Shown: positions 23,756 to 33,557 of the stretch, piece by piece
How the letters are laid out: each line of letters opens with the position of its first letter
Numbering within the stretch: the first letter of the stretch is position 1
NCBI RefSeq assembly: GCF_016599855.1
Contig: NZ_CP067041.1
Span: 6,138,001 to 6,202,000, forward strand
Reading direction: 5' to 3'
DNA: 64,000 nt
Origin: Bradyrhizobium diazoefficiens
GTDB taxonomy: Bacteria; Pseudomonadota; Alphaproteobacteria; Rhizobiales; Xanthobacteraceae
Notes under the pieces: generated by a model
Told to the model about the DNA's origin: nothing
Databases searched by the model: none
What the model saw: only the letters and a program-made list of their open reading frames with translations
Program-made: the position numbers and the translations under genes

Positions 23756-25031
23756 TGGGGTCGAGCGGATTCGTCCGCTGCAGGCGCACGACCTTGCCGA
23801 TCCGAGTCGCGCCGACCAACTCCGCGATGTAATCATGGGCTGCTTCGAACGCCATCTTGCGGATGATCCACTGTTCGTCGTGATTGTAGACCTGATCGAT
23901 TCCGCTTGGCTTTTGCCCAACACACAGCCGCTGGATTTCGTTGTCGTAGCCACACCGTGACATGATGGTACGCAAGCTGCGCCTTAAGTCATGCATGGTG
24001 AACTTGGCGACGCTGGCTTCCTTGACCAGGCGGTTGACCATCTTGGTGAAGCCGGACATCTGGCCGCCGGTCTTCGGTGACGGGAAGACATAGTCGGAGG
24101 TTGCCCGCCGGAAATATTTCGCGGCCGTGAGCACCTCGTCAACCAAGTGAGTCCGCGGCACATCGTGGTGAAGCCCCATCTTGGTCCACGCCGCGTCGAA
24201 GGTGATCCGGTCGTCCATGATGTGCTTGCGCCACTCGATCATGGTAGGCTCGCTGCGGCGCGGGCCGCCCAGCAGGCACATGCGTGCCAGGAGACCGAAA
24301 GCGCCGAGCTTGCCGGATGCATCCCAAACCTTGATGATTTCCTCATCGGTTAGCGCGCGGCCCTTCGTTCGGCGTCCGACCCTTTGCGCACGGGTTTCCT
24401 TTGGCGCGCGATAGCCTGCGAGCACGTTGTGCTCGACGTAACCTTCGCCGACGCACCATTCGAGGAAGGTATGCACGTGCTTGCGCAAGTCCTTGGCTGC
24501 ACCGCGCTTGCCGGTTTTGGCAATCTTGTCGACCGCAGCCATGATCTGCCGTCGCGTCAGGTCCCCCACGCCGCTCTCGACGTGATCCTTGAGCCCGCGC
24601 CGCAGCGCCGACATTGCAGGCTTCCAGTTGACGACTTGACGTTCGGTCAAGGACGTCTGGTAGGGACCATCTTCAACAATTAGAATCGCCAGCGTGGTGC
24701 GCTGCTTCTCGGCTGCCTGCTGCCGCCGCGCCTCGCGCTTCGCGTCGTTCGGGTCCAAACCTTTGACGACCTCGCCTGCGGCGATCGTGGCGGCCTTGCG
24801 TGCGGCCTTCTCATTATATTTGGGCCACGCGCCCAGGGTCTTGCGCTGGGTCCCCCGCACACCCGGCTTGGTGAAGAGGTAGACCCAAGTCCGGCCGCCG
24901 GTGGCGCGCATGCGCAAGGCGAGGCCGGGCAGCTTATCGTCGTGGAGATAATGCTGCGCCTTACCCGGCGGCAGCGTTGCGTTGCGGATCACCGCATCGG
25001 TGAGTGTCAGCTGGTTGGCCGGCTCTGTCAT
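23700..25031 (-). CDS. P4-type tyrosine integrase
   Basis: Tyrosine recombinases of this group insert islands at tRNA 3' ends. The 443-residue product has the DUF4102-like N-terminal arm-binding part (LPGLALRMRATGGRTWVY), a core-binding helical region around 130-210 and the catalytic domain after about 225. Catalytic residues visible are the Arg in GGPRRSEP, HDLRRS for the His-x-x-Arg box, and the Tyr in VYNHDEQ. The ATG at 25031 has GAGAG-type purines upstream. A tRNA-like fragment lies 257 bp upstream, at 25288-25332, so the gene is next to the right attachment site. It looks intact, so the island may still be mobile. Confidence 0.93.
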   Translation of the reverse strand: MTEPANQLTLTDAVIRNATLPPGKAQHYLHDDKLPGLALRMRATGGRTWVYLFTKPGVRGTQRKTLGAWPKYNEKAARKAATIAAGEVVKGLDPNDAKREARRQQAAEKQRTTLAILIVEDGPYQTSLTERQVVNWKPAMSALRRGLKDHVESGVGDLTRRQIMAAVDKIAKTGKRGAAKDLRKHVHTFLEWCVGEGYVEHNVLAGYRAPKETRAQRVGRRTKGRALTDEEIIKVWDASGKLGAFGLLARMCLLGGPRRSEPTMIEWRKHIMDDRITFDAAWTKMGLHHDVPRTHLVDEVLTAAKYFRRATSDYVFPSPKTGGQMSGFTKMVNRLVKEASVAKFTMHDLRRSLRTIMSRCGYDNEIQRLCVGQKPSGIDQVYNHDEQWIIRKMAFEAAHDYIAELVGATRIGKVVRLQRTNPLDPIKAELLGRLREHYAAGTA

Positions 25032-25287
25032 GATTCATTCCTCTCTCTTTGCCCCGGTGTGCCCCGCAAGAATGGCGATCAGCCTCGAACAGAACCGGGT
25101 CTCAGACCTGCCCCGTTTTTGTGCCCCAAGGGAAAACTCGCTGCGGGCACAACGGGGGCATACAAAATGTAGTAAAGGCCAGCTATGGCCGCCTATGGTC
25201 TCACAATACCTTAACAGCCGACAAGCTCGAGGTTTTATACCTCACAACTATGGTTGGATTTGGTTGGCTAAGGTCTACAGATTGTGG

Positions 25288-25332
25288 TTCACACGGGAGA
25301 GGTCCAAGGTTCGATCCCTTGTGCGCCCACCA
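25288..25332 (+). other. tRNA-Val(CAC) 3' fragment, probable right attachment site
   Basis: Reading back from the encoded CCA at 25330-25332: acceptor strand TGCGCCC, T-arm CAAGG/TTCGATC/CCTTG, variable loop AGGTC, anticodon-stem strand GGGAG and loop TTCACAC with anticodon CAC. Upstream bases cannot pair to complete the anticodon stem, D-arm or acceptor, so only the 3' half is present. This is the footprint left when an island integrates into a tRNA gene from the anticodon loop onward. The intact tRNA-Val should lie at the other end of the island, left of the window. The rest of 25032-25536 shows no gene. Confidence 0.75.
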
Positions 25333-25536
25333 TCCATCATCCTGAAGCCTGCCGGTTGCGGACGATCCCTGATGCGGGGCGGCGTGTGTCGCCCGTCCCA
25401 CCGAAATGTCGAAAACAACCCCATGCACAGTAGCCAACGTCAGTCGGAGCAATTTGTTGCGCATTTTCCGAAATTGACTTGCGCCGTCGGGCAAAACAGT
25501 AGCATGATATCATCATACGAAGAGCCCCGGTGGAAG

Positions 25537-25869
25537 ATGAGCTGGAACGAAACCGAGATTCTCGCCGCACGCCGCAAGATAATCAAAGCTGCGCAAGACA
25601 TGCTGGTTGGAAATATCTCCTACCTCGAGGGCGCGCGTAAAATTGTTGCAGCTGGACCGACAGCACGCATCGATGAGTGGGACATCGACCTGCTACCCTT
25701 TGTCGGCATCATTTCCGAGACGGACGCGCTACCGTTCGGTGAGGCGAGAAAGCATTGGCAGGCGGCTGCGCTCAAGGCTCTTCAGCCGGAGATCGACCGA
25801 AAAGAAGCCTGGGCTCGGAGTTTCGGCGAAGGTCATTGCAAAAACCTGATCGAGCGCTTTTCGGCATGA
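25537..25869 (+). CDS. DUF2489-like protein
   Basis: The 110-residue soluble protein begins MSWNETEILAARRKIIKAAQ and continues with MLVGNISYLEGARKIVAAG, the pattern I associate with DUF2489 proteins of unknown function. A weak GGTGGAAG precedes the ATG at 25537; an ATG at 25504 would add 11 residues. It is the first gene to the right of the presumed attachment site. Function unknown. Confidence 0.65.
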   Translation: MSWNETEILAARRKIIKAAQDMLVGNISYLEGARKIVAAGPTARIDEWDIDLLPFVGIISETDALPFGEARKHWQAAALKALQPEIDRKEAWARSFGEGHCKNLIERFSA

Positions 25870-25962
25870 AGGCAATGGAAGCCGTCTAACGCCTCGGCAA
25901 GCTACAGGACGATTTCCGCTTCGCCGACGACACGCCCTTCTGCCGTTACGGACCAACGCATC

Positions 25963-26445
25963 CTACCCGATCGACAAAATCTCGATCTCCTGCGCGCCCG
26001 CCCCGACGACGTCACCGACGGCCTTTCCCATCAGCAGCTTCGCGATCGGCGATACGAATGAAATCGACCCGGCCTTCGGCTCGGCTTCGTCCTCTCCAAC
26101 GATACGGTATGTCTGCACGCGGCCGTCGGCGCGGCTGAAGGTCACAGTGCTGCCAAAGGCCACCGCCTCATTCGACGCCGGTTCGGGAAGGAGTTGCGCC
26201 GTGCGCAGCCGTCCGGCGAAGTAGCGGACGTCGCGCAAGGGTACCGCCGACTGCCGGCGCTTTTCGTTGACGTCATCGATGGTTTGTGCGGCTTCATAAG
26301 CCTCGCGCGCGGCTTGAAGCTGCGCCTGCAGCGCTTTCAAGCCTGTCTCCGTCACGAGGTTCGGATGCGGCGAGATCGGGCGATCCGGCAACAGCGTTTC
26401 GGCAGCCGTCTCGGCGCTCTCTTCTTTGGTAAAGGCGACGCTCAA
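25963..26445 (-). CDS. GreA/GreB-family transcription elongation factor
   Basis: Gre factors enter the RNA polymerase secondary channel and stimulate transcript cleavage. The product has the N-terminal coiled-coil (LVTETGLKALQAQLQAARE to VNEKRRQ) and the C-terminal FKBP-like domain with VAFGSTVTFSRADG, YRIVGEDEAEPKAGSISFVSPIAKLLMG. The start is probably the TTG at 26445 giving LSVAFTKEES, with AGGA about 9 bases upstream; an ATG at 26466 would add seven residues. The length is about 160 residues, normal for the family. The leader before the coiled-coil is longer than in E. coli GreA, as seen in rhizobial GreA/B-like paralogues. Confidence 0.9.
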   Translation of the reverse strand: MSVAFTKEESAETAAETLLPDRPISPHPNLVTETGLKALQAQLQAAREAYEAAQTIDDVNEKRRQSAVPLRDVRYFAGRLRTAQLLPEPASNEAVAFGSTVTFSRADGRVQTYRIVGEDEAEPKAGSISFVSPIAKLLMGKAVGDVVGAGAQEIEILSIG

Positions 26446-26528
26446 TTCGAAAATCCTGTCGAACATTTGGCGGGATTGTAGCAGGCTTGGAGCATGATGG
26501 AGTTAGGTTCGATCGATTGCCCAGGGGA

Positions 26529-26661
26529 CACCTCTCCCCGGCGGGGAGAGGTCGGATTGCGGAGCAATCCGGGTGAGGGGGCGCGGCGTGCAGTGAGACT
26601 GTTACCCCTCACCCGGATCGCATCTTTCGATGCGATCCGACCTCTCCCTACGGGAGAGGTG
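26529..26661. repeat. Palindromic intergenic repeat, CCTCTCCC family
   Basis: Two arms of the CACCTCTCCC/GGGAGAGGTG type flank an inner palindrome with GGTGAGGGG. The same family recurs at 36529, 46158 and 61803. The element lies between the Gre factor and the next minus-strand gene and could fold into a long hairpin. Confidence 0.85.
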
Positions 26662-26707
26662 TTCGGAGATCTTGGCTCGCATCGATTCAACCAAATCTCA
26701 CTGAGCT

Positions 26708-27178
26708 TTATATCTCAAGTTCGACGAAACGGCGCAGCTTGAAGACGAGGTCGGGGAGGGCCTGCCGGAACCGGGTCGCGTTCTGGAACGTGGTCGAAAA
26801 CGGCGCGAAGGTGATCATCGCGTTCCAATGCCGATAGCCGTAAACCGTCACCGAGACGCCGGATGCCGGAAAATCCTCGATCTTGCGCAGCTCGCCGAGC
26901 ACGAGATCGGCAATCGCCTCCGCCGGCAGACGTCGCTTGCCATCCGGCGTCAGCGATTGACCGGCAGGCGCGACCGGCTTCGGAGCCGCCACCGCTTCGT
27001 CGGATGCATCCTGCAGCTTCGGAGACTCCGCTTCCGGGATTTGCGCCACATCTCGGATCGGTGCGGCCGGCATCAAGTCAGCAAGCGGCGGCGGGCTGGC
27101 GGCCTCGGCGCGCTTGTGGCCGCCCAGGATGCTGCTGATCATGGCAACTAGGCCAGCATCCTTTGCATCGTCACTCAT
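26708..27178 (-). CDS. Hypothetical 156-residue protein
   Basis: The ATG at 27178, with GGGGGGAA 7 bases upstream, starts MSDDAKDAGLVAMISSILGG. The N-terminal half is a Pro/Ala-rich linker (about residues 20-75). The C-terminal half is compact and begins LPAEAIADLVLGELRKIEDFPASGVSVTVYGYRHWNAMITFAP. There is no signal peptide. I recognise no family; it looks like a chromosomal alphaproteobacterial orphan. Confidence 0.65.
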   Translation of the reverse strand: MSDDAKDAGLVAMISSILGGHKRAEAASPPPLADLMPAAPIRDVAQIPEAESPKLQDASDEAVAAPKPVAPAGQSLTPDGKRRLPAEAIADLVLGELRKIEDFPASGVSVTVYGYRHWNAMITFAPFSTTFQNATRFRQALPDLVFKLRRFVELEI

Positions 27179-27331
27179 GACAAATTCCCCCCGGCGTTGG
27201 CCCAGTCTAGCACCGGCGCCGTAGACCGCCACGGGGTCAGCGGATCAGATCGAGCCATCGCTGCTGCATGGCTCAAAACCCAATCCACCGCGGCGCAAGA
27301 CGGCGAGCACCTCGTGCCGCGGTAGGCTCGG

Positions 27332-27664
27332 TCACTGCTTCTCGAATGGAATATATTGCTGGTACTGCTTCGGCACGGAGCTGCGATAGCGCGCCGGCAC
27401 CGTGCCGGTGTCGATCGAATGATCGATCTCCTGCTGCCGCGTCATCTTCTTCCTTACCGGCTTCTTCGCGGCGCTCTTCTTCGTGCTGGCCGGCGGGGTC
27501 GAAGTGTCGGTGGTCGCGGCGGGGGTAGTCGTCGCCGCAGGCGCCGTGGTGGCGGCAGCCGACGGCGTGACACCTGCGGCCGGCGCGCTCTGCGCCAGCG
27601 CGAGCGGTGTTTGGATGACGAGCACCAGTGCCACAGTCGCGGCCAGCAAATATGATTTTTGCAT
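27332..27664 (-). CDS. Small secreted Ala/Thr/Pro-rich protein
   Basis: The ATG at 27664 has GGAGG 5 bases upstream. The 110-residue product starts with a signal peptide, MQKSYLLAATVALVLVIQTP to ALAQ, followed by an Ala/Thr/Pro low-complexity linker, a Lys/Arg-rich patch KKSAAKKPVRKK and a conserved-looking end GTVPARYRSSVPKQYQQYIP. It is likely periplasmic or loosely envelope-associated. The basic patch could bind anionic surface polymers. Function unknown. Confidence 0.7.
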   Translation of the reverse strand: MQKSYLLAATVALVLVIQTPLALAQSAPAAGVTPSAAATTAPAATTTPAATTDTSTPPASTKKSAAKKPVRKKMTRQQEIDHSIDTGTVPARYRSSVPKQYQQYIPFEKQ

Positions 27665-28066
27665 CAGAACCTCCAAAATGCCTGATCCCCAATGACGGAA
27701 GCGTAGTCCCGCGGGATCGACACGTGCAACTAGCGCCGAAGGTAGACGGGACCCGGGCCGCAAACTGTGGCGGGGATCACATTGCCCATGACGAACGCTT
27801 CGCCGTTAGGTCGGCGAAGCTGACATTGCTTCAAGCCGCCGACGTCGATGACGAGAACGTTATCGCGTACCAGCGCGGGAAAGATTTGCAAAGCGCATCC
27901 GCAGCTTGATCGCAACGCTCGCTCACGGAACCGCATCGATGCCGCGTGATGTGTGAAGCAGCTCATTGCGACGCCGAATTCCGCACTCTAGCCTCACCTG
28001 CATATTTCATGACGAACAACTTTAGCTTTAGTTGCTTTCCATCGTCACTTTTGATGGAGGTACTTT
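27665..28066. other. 402-bp region without a firmly supported gene
   Basis: A minus-strand frame at 27730-27966 encodes 78 residues ending VIPATVCGPGPVYLRR and could be a small secreted protein, but it lacks a clear start signal. The right end must carry the promoter of the peroxidase gene; GGAGG at 28054-28058 is its ribosome site. Confidence 0.35.
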
Positions 28067-29597
28067 ATGAGCAGTCGTCACGCTATTACGCCCCGCGGTC
28101 TGAATGCCACCCGCTCGCCGCTGTCACAAGGCCGCTTCGGCCGCATGTTCCGCAATCTGACGCCGGCGAAATTCGATCCGAACGAATCCGACAACATCGG
28201 AAATCTCGCAGCACTCGCCGACAACATGGTCGGCGATTTCGACGCCCCCAAGGACAGCCCCGATGCCGAGGAGAGCGGAATTCCCGCGCTCTACACTTAT
28301 TTCGGCCAGTTCATCGATCACGACATCACCTTCGATCCGGTGAGCTCACTGACCAAGCAGCAGGACCCGGACGGGCTCGCCGATTTCCGCACGCCGGCGC
28401 TCGATCTCTACGGACGCGGGCCGAACGACCAGCCATACATGTACGACAACAGCGGCAAGTTCCTGCTCGGCGAAAGCTTGACCGGCACCGGTGTATCGAA
28501 CGCCTTCGACCTGCCGCGCTTTAAGGGCCGCGCGCTCATCGGCGATCCCCGCAACGACGAGAACAGCATTGTCTCGCAGTTCCACGGGCTGATGCTGCGC
28601 TTCCACAACCGCATGGTCGACGACAATGAAGGGCTGTCCTTCGAGGACGTGCAGCAGCGTGTCCGCTTCCACTATCAATACGTCGTGCTGAACGACTTCC
28701 TGCCGCGCATCGTCAATGCCGGCGTGCTGAACGATCTCAGGACCGGCGGCCATTACGATCGCAGCAAGCTCGCCTACTATCACTGGAAGAACTTTCCATT
28801 CATGCCGGTCGAATTTTCGGTCGCGGCCTACCGGCTCGGGCATTCCATGATCCGGCCCGGCTATCGGCTGAATGATGCCGACAACATGCTGCTGCAGATC
28901 TTCCCGACCCCAACAATCCCGACAACAACGCGCTGACCGGCTTCCGCGCCATGGGTCCGGGACGCGCCATTGACTGGGGGCGCTTCATCGACATCGACAC
29001 GCGTGCCTATGGCGTCGATGGCGACAGCACCAATGTGGACAACAAGCGGCGGCTCCAGTTCGCCTATCGCATCGACACCTCGCTGGTCGATCCGCTGCGC
29101 AAGCTGCCGCCGGAGGTCGCCTCCAATCCGTCATCGCTGGCGCTTCGCAATCTCGAACGCGGCTGGCGGCTTGGGCTGCCTTCGGTTCAGGCGGTCGCCA
29201 GGGCGATGCACCTGACGCCGCTGACCGACGAGCAGATCATCATCGGCCGGGCCGTCGACACCCCCGGCGCAGGCGATCCGCAAGTCCCGATCGCGTCGAT
29301 CGCCAACGGTGCGTTCAGGGGCAACTGCCCGCTCTGGTCTATATCCTGGCGGAAGCGCGCCAATTCCAGACCGCCGTCACGATCCCGGCCACCGGTGCAC
29401 CGGCGAGCGGCATCAACACGCCGCAGCTCGGTCCGGTCGGTGGACGCATCGTCGCCGAAGTCTTCCTCGGCATGATGTTCGGCGACACCTCCTCGGTGCT
29501 GTCGCTCGACCCGAACTGGGCGCCGGTGACCGGTCCCGATTTCAAGCTGAGGGATCTCGTGACCTATGCGCTCGGCCAGGGCGCTCCGCTGCATTGA
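28067..29597 (+). pseudogene. Animal-type haem peroxidase gene with two frameshifts
   Basis: The first frame (28067 onward) reads as a haem peroxidase, with the distal-His motif YFGQFIDHDITFDP, then LPRFKGRALIGDPRNDEN, FHGLMLRFHNRMVD and a segment EFSVAAYRLGHSMIRPGYR that carries the proximal His. Near 28904 one base is missing: homology continues in the next frame as DPNNPDNNALTGFRAMGPG. Near 29336 a second base is missing, after which the third frame reads YILAEARQFQTA to the stop TGA at 29595-29597. Repaired, the product would be about 510 residues. Either the gene is decaying or both sites are sequencing errors. The ATG at 28067 has GGAGG upstream. Confidence 0.85.
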
Positions 29598-29798
29598 GCT
29601 TGAGGCCGCCCGCATCGCGCCGGCGGCTTTGTGATCGACCTCTCGCCGATGGGGAGAGGTCGGAGGGCTCGTCATGATGCTCGCCAGGCCTCACAACCGG
29701 ATGCGTCCACGATCATCGGCGTTGCATGCACCGCCCGAAGTGAAGAGACGACGCCGTGGCCACCGCGGCCCGGGAGCAAGGTGTCGCGGTCCCAATCA

Positions 29799-32700
29799 TC
29801 ATCTTTCCAGCTGTCCCAGCAACGCCTTTGCGTGCACCAGCAACGGCGCCTCAAGGCCTTCGGCAAACCAGCCATATTTGGCGGCAAGCAGATCGTGGGC
29901 TTCGGCGTAGTTCTCTCGATCGCGCCAAAGTCGAGCGAGGTCCAGTGCGGTTCGCAGCTCCCACAACTTCGCGCTCTGACCTTGGGCAACACGAAGCGCT
30001 CGATCGTAGCTGGCTTGGGCCCCCGTATCGTCGCCGGTCGCGCGCAACAGGTTGCCCTGCAATCGATGGATCTCGGCTTCCGCCCAACGCTCTCCTGTCG
30101 CGTCGATAATGGTGAGGGCATGAGCCAGTTGATCAAGCCCTTTTTCCGGCTGTCCGGCTCTTCCGTAGGTTTCCGCCATGGCTGCGAGGTAGGCCGGGAG
30201 ACCCAACCGCGAGCCAATGCCGGTGCATAGGTCCACCCCCTCCTGGATAAGCGCCACACCCTCCGTTGCCTTTCCAGCACCGCCGAGGCACCAACCGCGC
30301 ATGATTTTTCCAGCTGCCAGCCACAGAGGAAAGCCTTGTTCATTTGATATCGCGATCACCTCATCTGCAGATCCCAACATTGCTGATGTCGGCCGTTGTA
30401 TGGGCATGTCGATGAACCAGTTCAGGTATAAGGCCATAGCCTGCGTAAACGGCGACAGCGAGCGCGCCTCCATCAATCCGTTATCGCGGTGCTCACGAGC
30501 CTGATCAATATGGCCAAGGCACAACAACGTCCTCGCGAGCTTTAACGAAACGAGAACAAAGGTGTCTTCAGGAACTGGCAGAAGTTCGCGAAATGACGAG
30601 TCCCATAAAGCCAGAGCTTGTTCGTGCAAGGGACGCGCATCAGTAAAGCGCCCTTGCCAGCAATACACGTTCCCGCACGTGGTCAAGCCGCCCACTCTTG
30701 GAAGCGGCTGGTCTTGCATCTCGGCCACGCGACGAATCTCGTATGCGATCTGTTCCGCTTGCTCGAGCTCTGCGCGAACAAAGCGAAACACGAACTGCCC
30801 AATCAGTACTGACCACAATTGCAAGGGAGGGGTCGACGGATGACACAGCTCGCGTGCGCGCGCGTACGCCTCGCCGGACTCCGGGGCAGCATATCCCTTT
30901 GTCGCCTGGAGGGCCTGACCCAGTGCGATTTGCAGACTTAGTTCGTGCTCAGCGCGCTCACTCGCCTCCCTTACCTGCGGGAGGAGAGCCAGGCCCTTCC
31001 GCAACTGTGCGGCAGCCTCTGTCATCGCCCAGCGCGCCATGGAGTTCTGGCCGGCCTTTAAGTAGTAGGTGATGGCTTTTGCAGTCAGACCGGCCTCTGC
31101 GCAATGCCGCGCTATGAGATCCGGCTGTACTACGACGATGTCTGGAAATTGCGTTTCAAGCGCGTCAGCGATCCTGCCATGCAATTGTTGGCGTCGACTA
31201 CGCAGAAGCGTATCGTAGGCCGCCTCCTGAACGAGGGCATGCTTGAAAGTATATTCAGCGTCGGGAGGCTCGCCACGACAAAGGATCAATTCAGCGGAAA
31301 CTAGCTGCGACAGTGCGTCTTCGAGCTTCGATCGAGGGATCGAGGCAACAGCACTGATCAGTTCGTACGAGAATTGACGACCGAGGGCAGCTCCGAGCTG
31401 CGCTACCTCACGTGTGGGCGAAAGGCGATCGAGCCGTGCTAGTAGCGAGCCACGCAGTGTAGTCGGGATCCCCCAGCCAGTTGTCTTGTTTCCGTACCTG
31501 CCGGGTTCCGAAAACACGCCACTCTCGAGAATCGTCTTCGTTAGCTCCTCGACGAATAGCGGCACACCGTCGGTGCGCTGGACAATTTCTTCGCAGATCT
31601 CCCGGGGCAACATTCGGCCCCCATTCATGCCGACCATCATTTCGACATCATCGCGCCCGAGGCGGTCCAGGGTGATCAGCGTTACGCCCGGAATGTCGAT
31701 CCACGGCGGCACGAACTCTGGCCGGAACGTAATGATTGCCAGACCCCGGAGTGCAGTAATGCGCTCGACAAGTAAGTTGAGCAATTCGCGCGTCGTAGGA
31801 TCGCTCCAGTGGACGTCTTCAACGACCATCAACACGGGCCGTCGTGCGGCTAGGCCTTCAACCTGTCCTAAAAGGACCTCAAGCGTTTTCTCCTTGCGCT
31901 TTTGCGGGGTGAGCGTCAGCCGCGCATAGCGGTCGCCCATGGGGATGGCGAGCAAGTCGGCCATGAGTGGAATGGCCGCATTCAGGTCGCTCGTAGCGTA
32001 ACCTATCAGTGCTTCGAGCTTACCTAGTCTCTCCTCGTCGCTATCGTCTCGCCGGAGCCCCGCGGCTCGTTCGATCTGGGTGATCGTAGGATACAGGGCG
32101 CTATCCTGATGAAGAGGCGAACAGAAAAAGCGCAGATTCGTATGAGGCCCACTGCCGGTCCACTCCAATAGGAACTGCGCGATACGCGATTTTCCGATGC
32201 CGGACTCACCCGACATGAGGACGACGCAACCGTCGCCGCGCTTGGCCTGTTCCCACCGGCGCTGTAGCAGTGCGATCTCTTGCTCGCGACCAACGAGCGG
32301 AGTCGTGGCCGCGTGCATTGCCTCGAAACGGCTTTCAATCGAACTCGGCCGCACCACGCGGTAGGCGTCAACCGGCGCACCAAATCCCTTCACTTCGACG
32401 CCGCCCAATTGCTCGTACTCAAAGAGGCCTGCGAGCAGGTGGCGCGTCTGCGAACCAATGACGATTGTGCCCGGGGCGGCTACCGCTTGGAGGCGCGCCG
32501 CAAGGTTCGGCGTCGCGCCAACAACAGCGCGCTCTTGGGCTTCCCCGGCTCCGATGAGGTCGCCGACCACGACTAGGCCGCTTGCAATTCCGACCCGCAC
32601 TTGTAGCGGCTCATCCGAGGGCAACCGAGCAACCGCCTCCAAGAGCGCCAGACCAGTTCGGACCGCGCGCTCGGCATCATCCTCATGCGCCTGAGGATAC

Positions 32701-33077
32701 CCAAAATAAGCGAGGACTCCATCGCCCATGTACTTGGCGACAAAGCCATCGAACCGGCCCACGACATCGGCAACGCACCTCTGGTAGGCACTCATGATTG
32801 AGCGCAACTCTTCAGGATCGACGCGCGTCGAGAGCGCTGTCGAGCCGACCAGATCCGTAAACATCACGGTCAGGAGCCGACGTTGGGCATCATCCTGCTT
32901 TGGCGCCGCGGCAATGGCCGCCAACATCTTGCGCCGATGCCCCAGAGACACGCCCATCTTATCGAGATCGGCATCGGTGAGATACCGAAGCATGGAAAGA
33001 TCAACATCATTCTCGCCAAATCGCTGGACGTACTGTTCTAGTCCAATATCCGCCAGCCACTCTGCAACAGACTGCAT
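29799..33077 (-). CDS. SAM domain, class III cyclase, AAA/STAND ATPase and TPR multidomain protein
   Basis: The 1,092-residue protein has a SAM domain (about 1-58, starting SVAEWLADIGLEQYVQRF), a class III cyclase (70-240; metal Asp75 in FTDLVGST and Asp119 in YMGDGVLAYFG; ATPNLAARLQ), a predicted ATPase starting LVGREQEIALL with Walker A GESGIGKS (290-297), and helical TPR-like repeats over the last 450 residues. This architecture is frequent in Bradyrhizobium and is taken to be a signalling adenylate cyclase controlled by a STAND-like sensor, with unknown ligand. The gene stands alone. A CTCGCC/GGGGAGAGG half-repeat lies downstream at about 29639-29662. Confidence 0.92.
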   Translation of the reverse strand: MQSVAEWLADIGLEQYVQRFGENDVDLSMLRYLTDADLDKMGVSLGHRRKMLAAIAAAPKQDDAQRRLLTVMFTDLVGSTALSTRVDPEELRSIMSAYQRCVADVVGRFDGFVAKYMGDGVLAYFGYPQAHEDDAERAVRTGLALLEAVARLPSDEPLQVRVGIASGLVVVGDLIGAGEAQERAVVGATPNLAARLQAVAAPGTIVIGSQTRHLLAGLFEYEQLGGVEVKGFGAPVDAYRVVRPSSIESRFEAMHAATTPLVGREQEIALLQRRWEQAKRGDGCVVLMSGESGIGKSRIAQFLLEWTGSGPHTNLRFFCSPLHQDSALYPTITQIERAAGLRRDDSDEERLGKLEALIGYATSDLNAAIPLMADLLAIPMGDRYARLTLTPQKRKEKTLEVLLGQVEGLAARRPVLMVVEDVHWSDPTTRELLNLLVERITALRGLAIITFRPEFVPPWIDIPGVTLITLDRLGRDDVEMMVGMNGGRMLPREICEEIVQRTDGVPLFVEELTKTILESGVFSEPGRYGNKTTGWGIPTTLRGSLLARLDRLSPTREVAQLGAALGRQFSYELISAVASIPRSKLEDALSQLVSAELILCRGEPPDAEYTFKHALVQEAAYDTLLRSRRQQLHGRIADALETQFPDIVVVQPDLIARHCAEAGLTAKAITYYLKAGQNSMARWAMTEAAAQLRKGLALLPQVREASERAEHELSLQIALGQALQATKGYAAPESGEAYARARELCHPSTPPLQLWSVLIGQFVFRFVRAELEQAEQIAYEIRRVAEMQDQPLPRVGGLTTCGNVYCWQGRFTDARPLHEQALALWDSSFRELLPVPEDTFVLVSLKLARTLLCLGHIDQAREHRDNGLMEARSLSPFTQAMALYLNWFIDMPIQRPTSAMLGSADEVIAISNEQGFPLWLAAGKIMRGWCLGGAGKATEGVALIQEGVDLCTGIGSRLGLPAYLAAMAETYGRAGQPEKGLDQLAHALTIIDATGERWAEAEIHRLQGNLLRATGDDTGAQASYDRALRVAQGQSAKLWELRTALDLARLWRDRENYAEAHDLLAAKYGWFAEGLEAPLLVHAKALLGQLER

Positions 33078-33557
33078 GCGGGACCGGCCTCCTCCTCCGA
33101 CATTTTGAAATTATTTTTCCCTTGATCTTATGCCAGTTTGGCAGAGCGGGCCAGCTTCAATCGAAAGTCCAGCGCAGCGCGAACTTTGGAACCGAGCAAA
33201 CAGAGCTCTTCTGCGGGTTCACCGCGCGGATCTCTACCGTTCGCGACCAAGCGAGTTCGGCTTACATATGGTTGCAACAGAAGTTCGCGCGTCATTCAAC
33301 GTTGCGCTGGCGCGGCATTGTTCCCGATCCCGGAGTCCCTCAGGCTCAGAACTGCCCCTCGAAATAGCCGCGCCTCATGCGGCGGGCCACTTGCGGTATC
33401 GGCCATCCGTCAATCTTTGTTAGACCGGCAGGCGTTGGTCGCATCAGAACAAGCGAGCGTCTTTCTAAAGTCTGCAACGGGTCTTGAGCAATCGATCCCC
33501 GCGAGGCGGGGCGACTTCCGCTTCGTCCTCGAAATCTGACGTTTATGAGTACACACC
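33078..33557. other. 480-bp region without a supported gene
   Basis: Only overlapping frames without ribosome sites occur on either strand. The region separates two minus-strand genes and must contain the promoter of the multidomain cyclase. No repeat family member is present. Confidence 0.4.

Noticed and set aside
26521..26665. CRISPR-like repeat array
   Set aside because: The repeated arms are inverted and occur once per locus; there are no regularly spaced direct repeats.
27730..27966. Possible 78-residue minus-strand protein
   Set aside because: There is no ribosome site or signal peptide at any start, and the frame overlaps nothing else informative; kept only as a remark in the intergenic entry.
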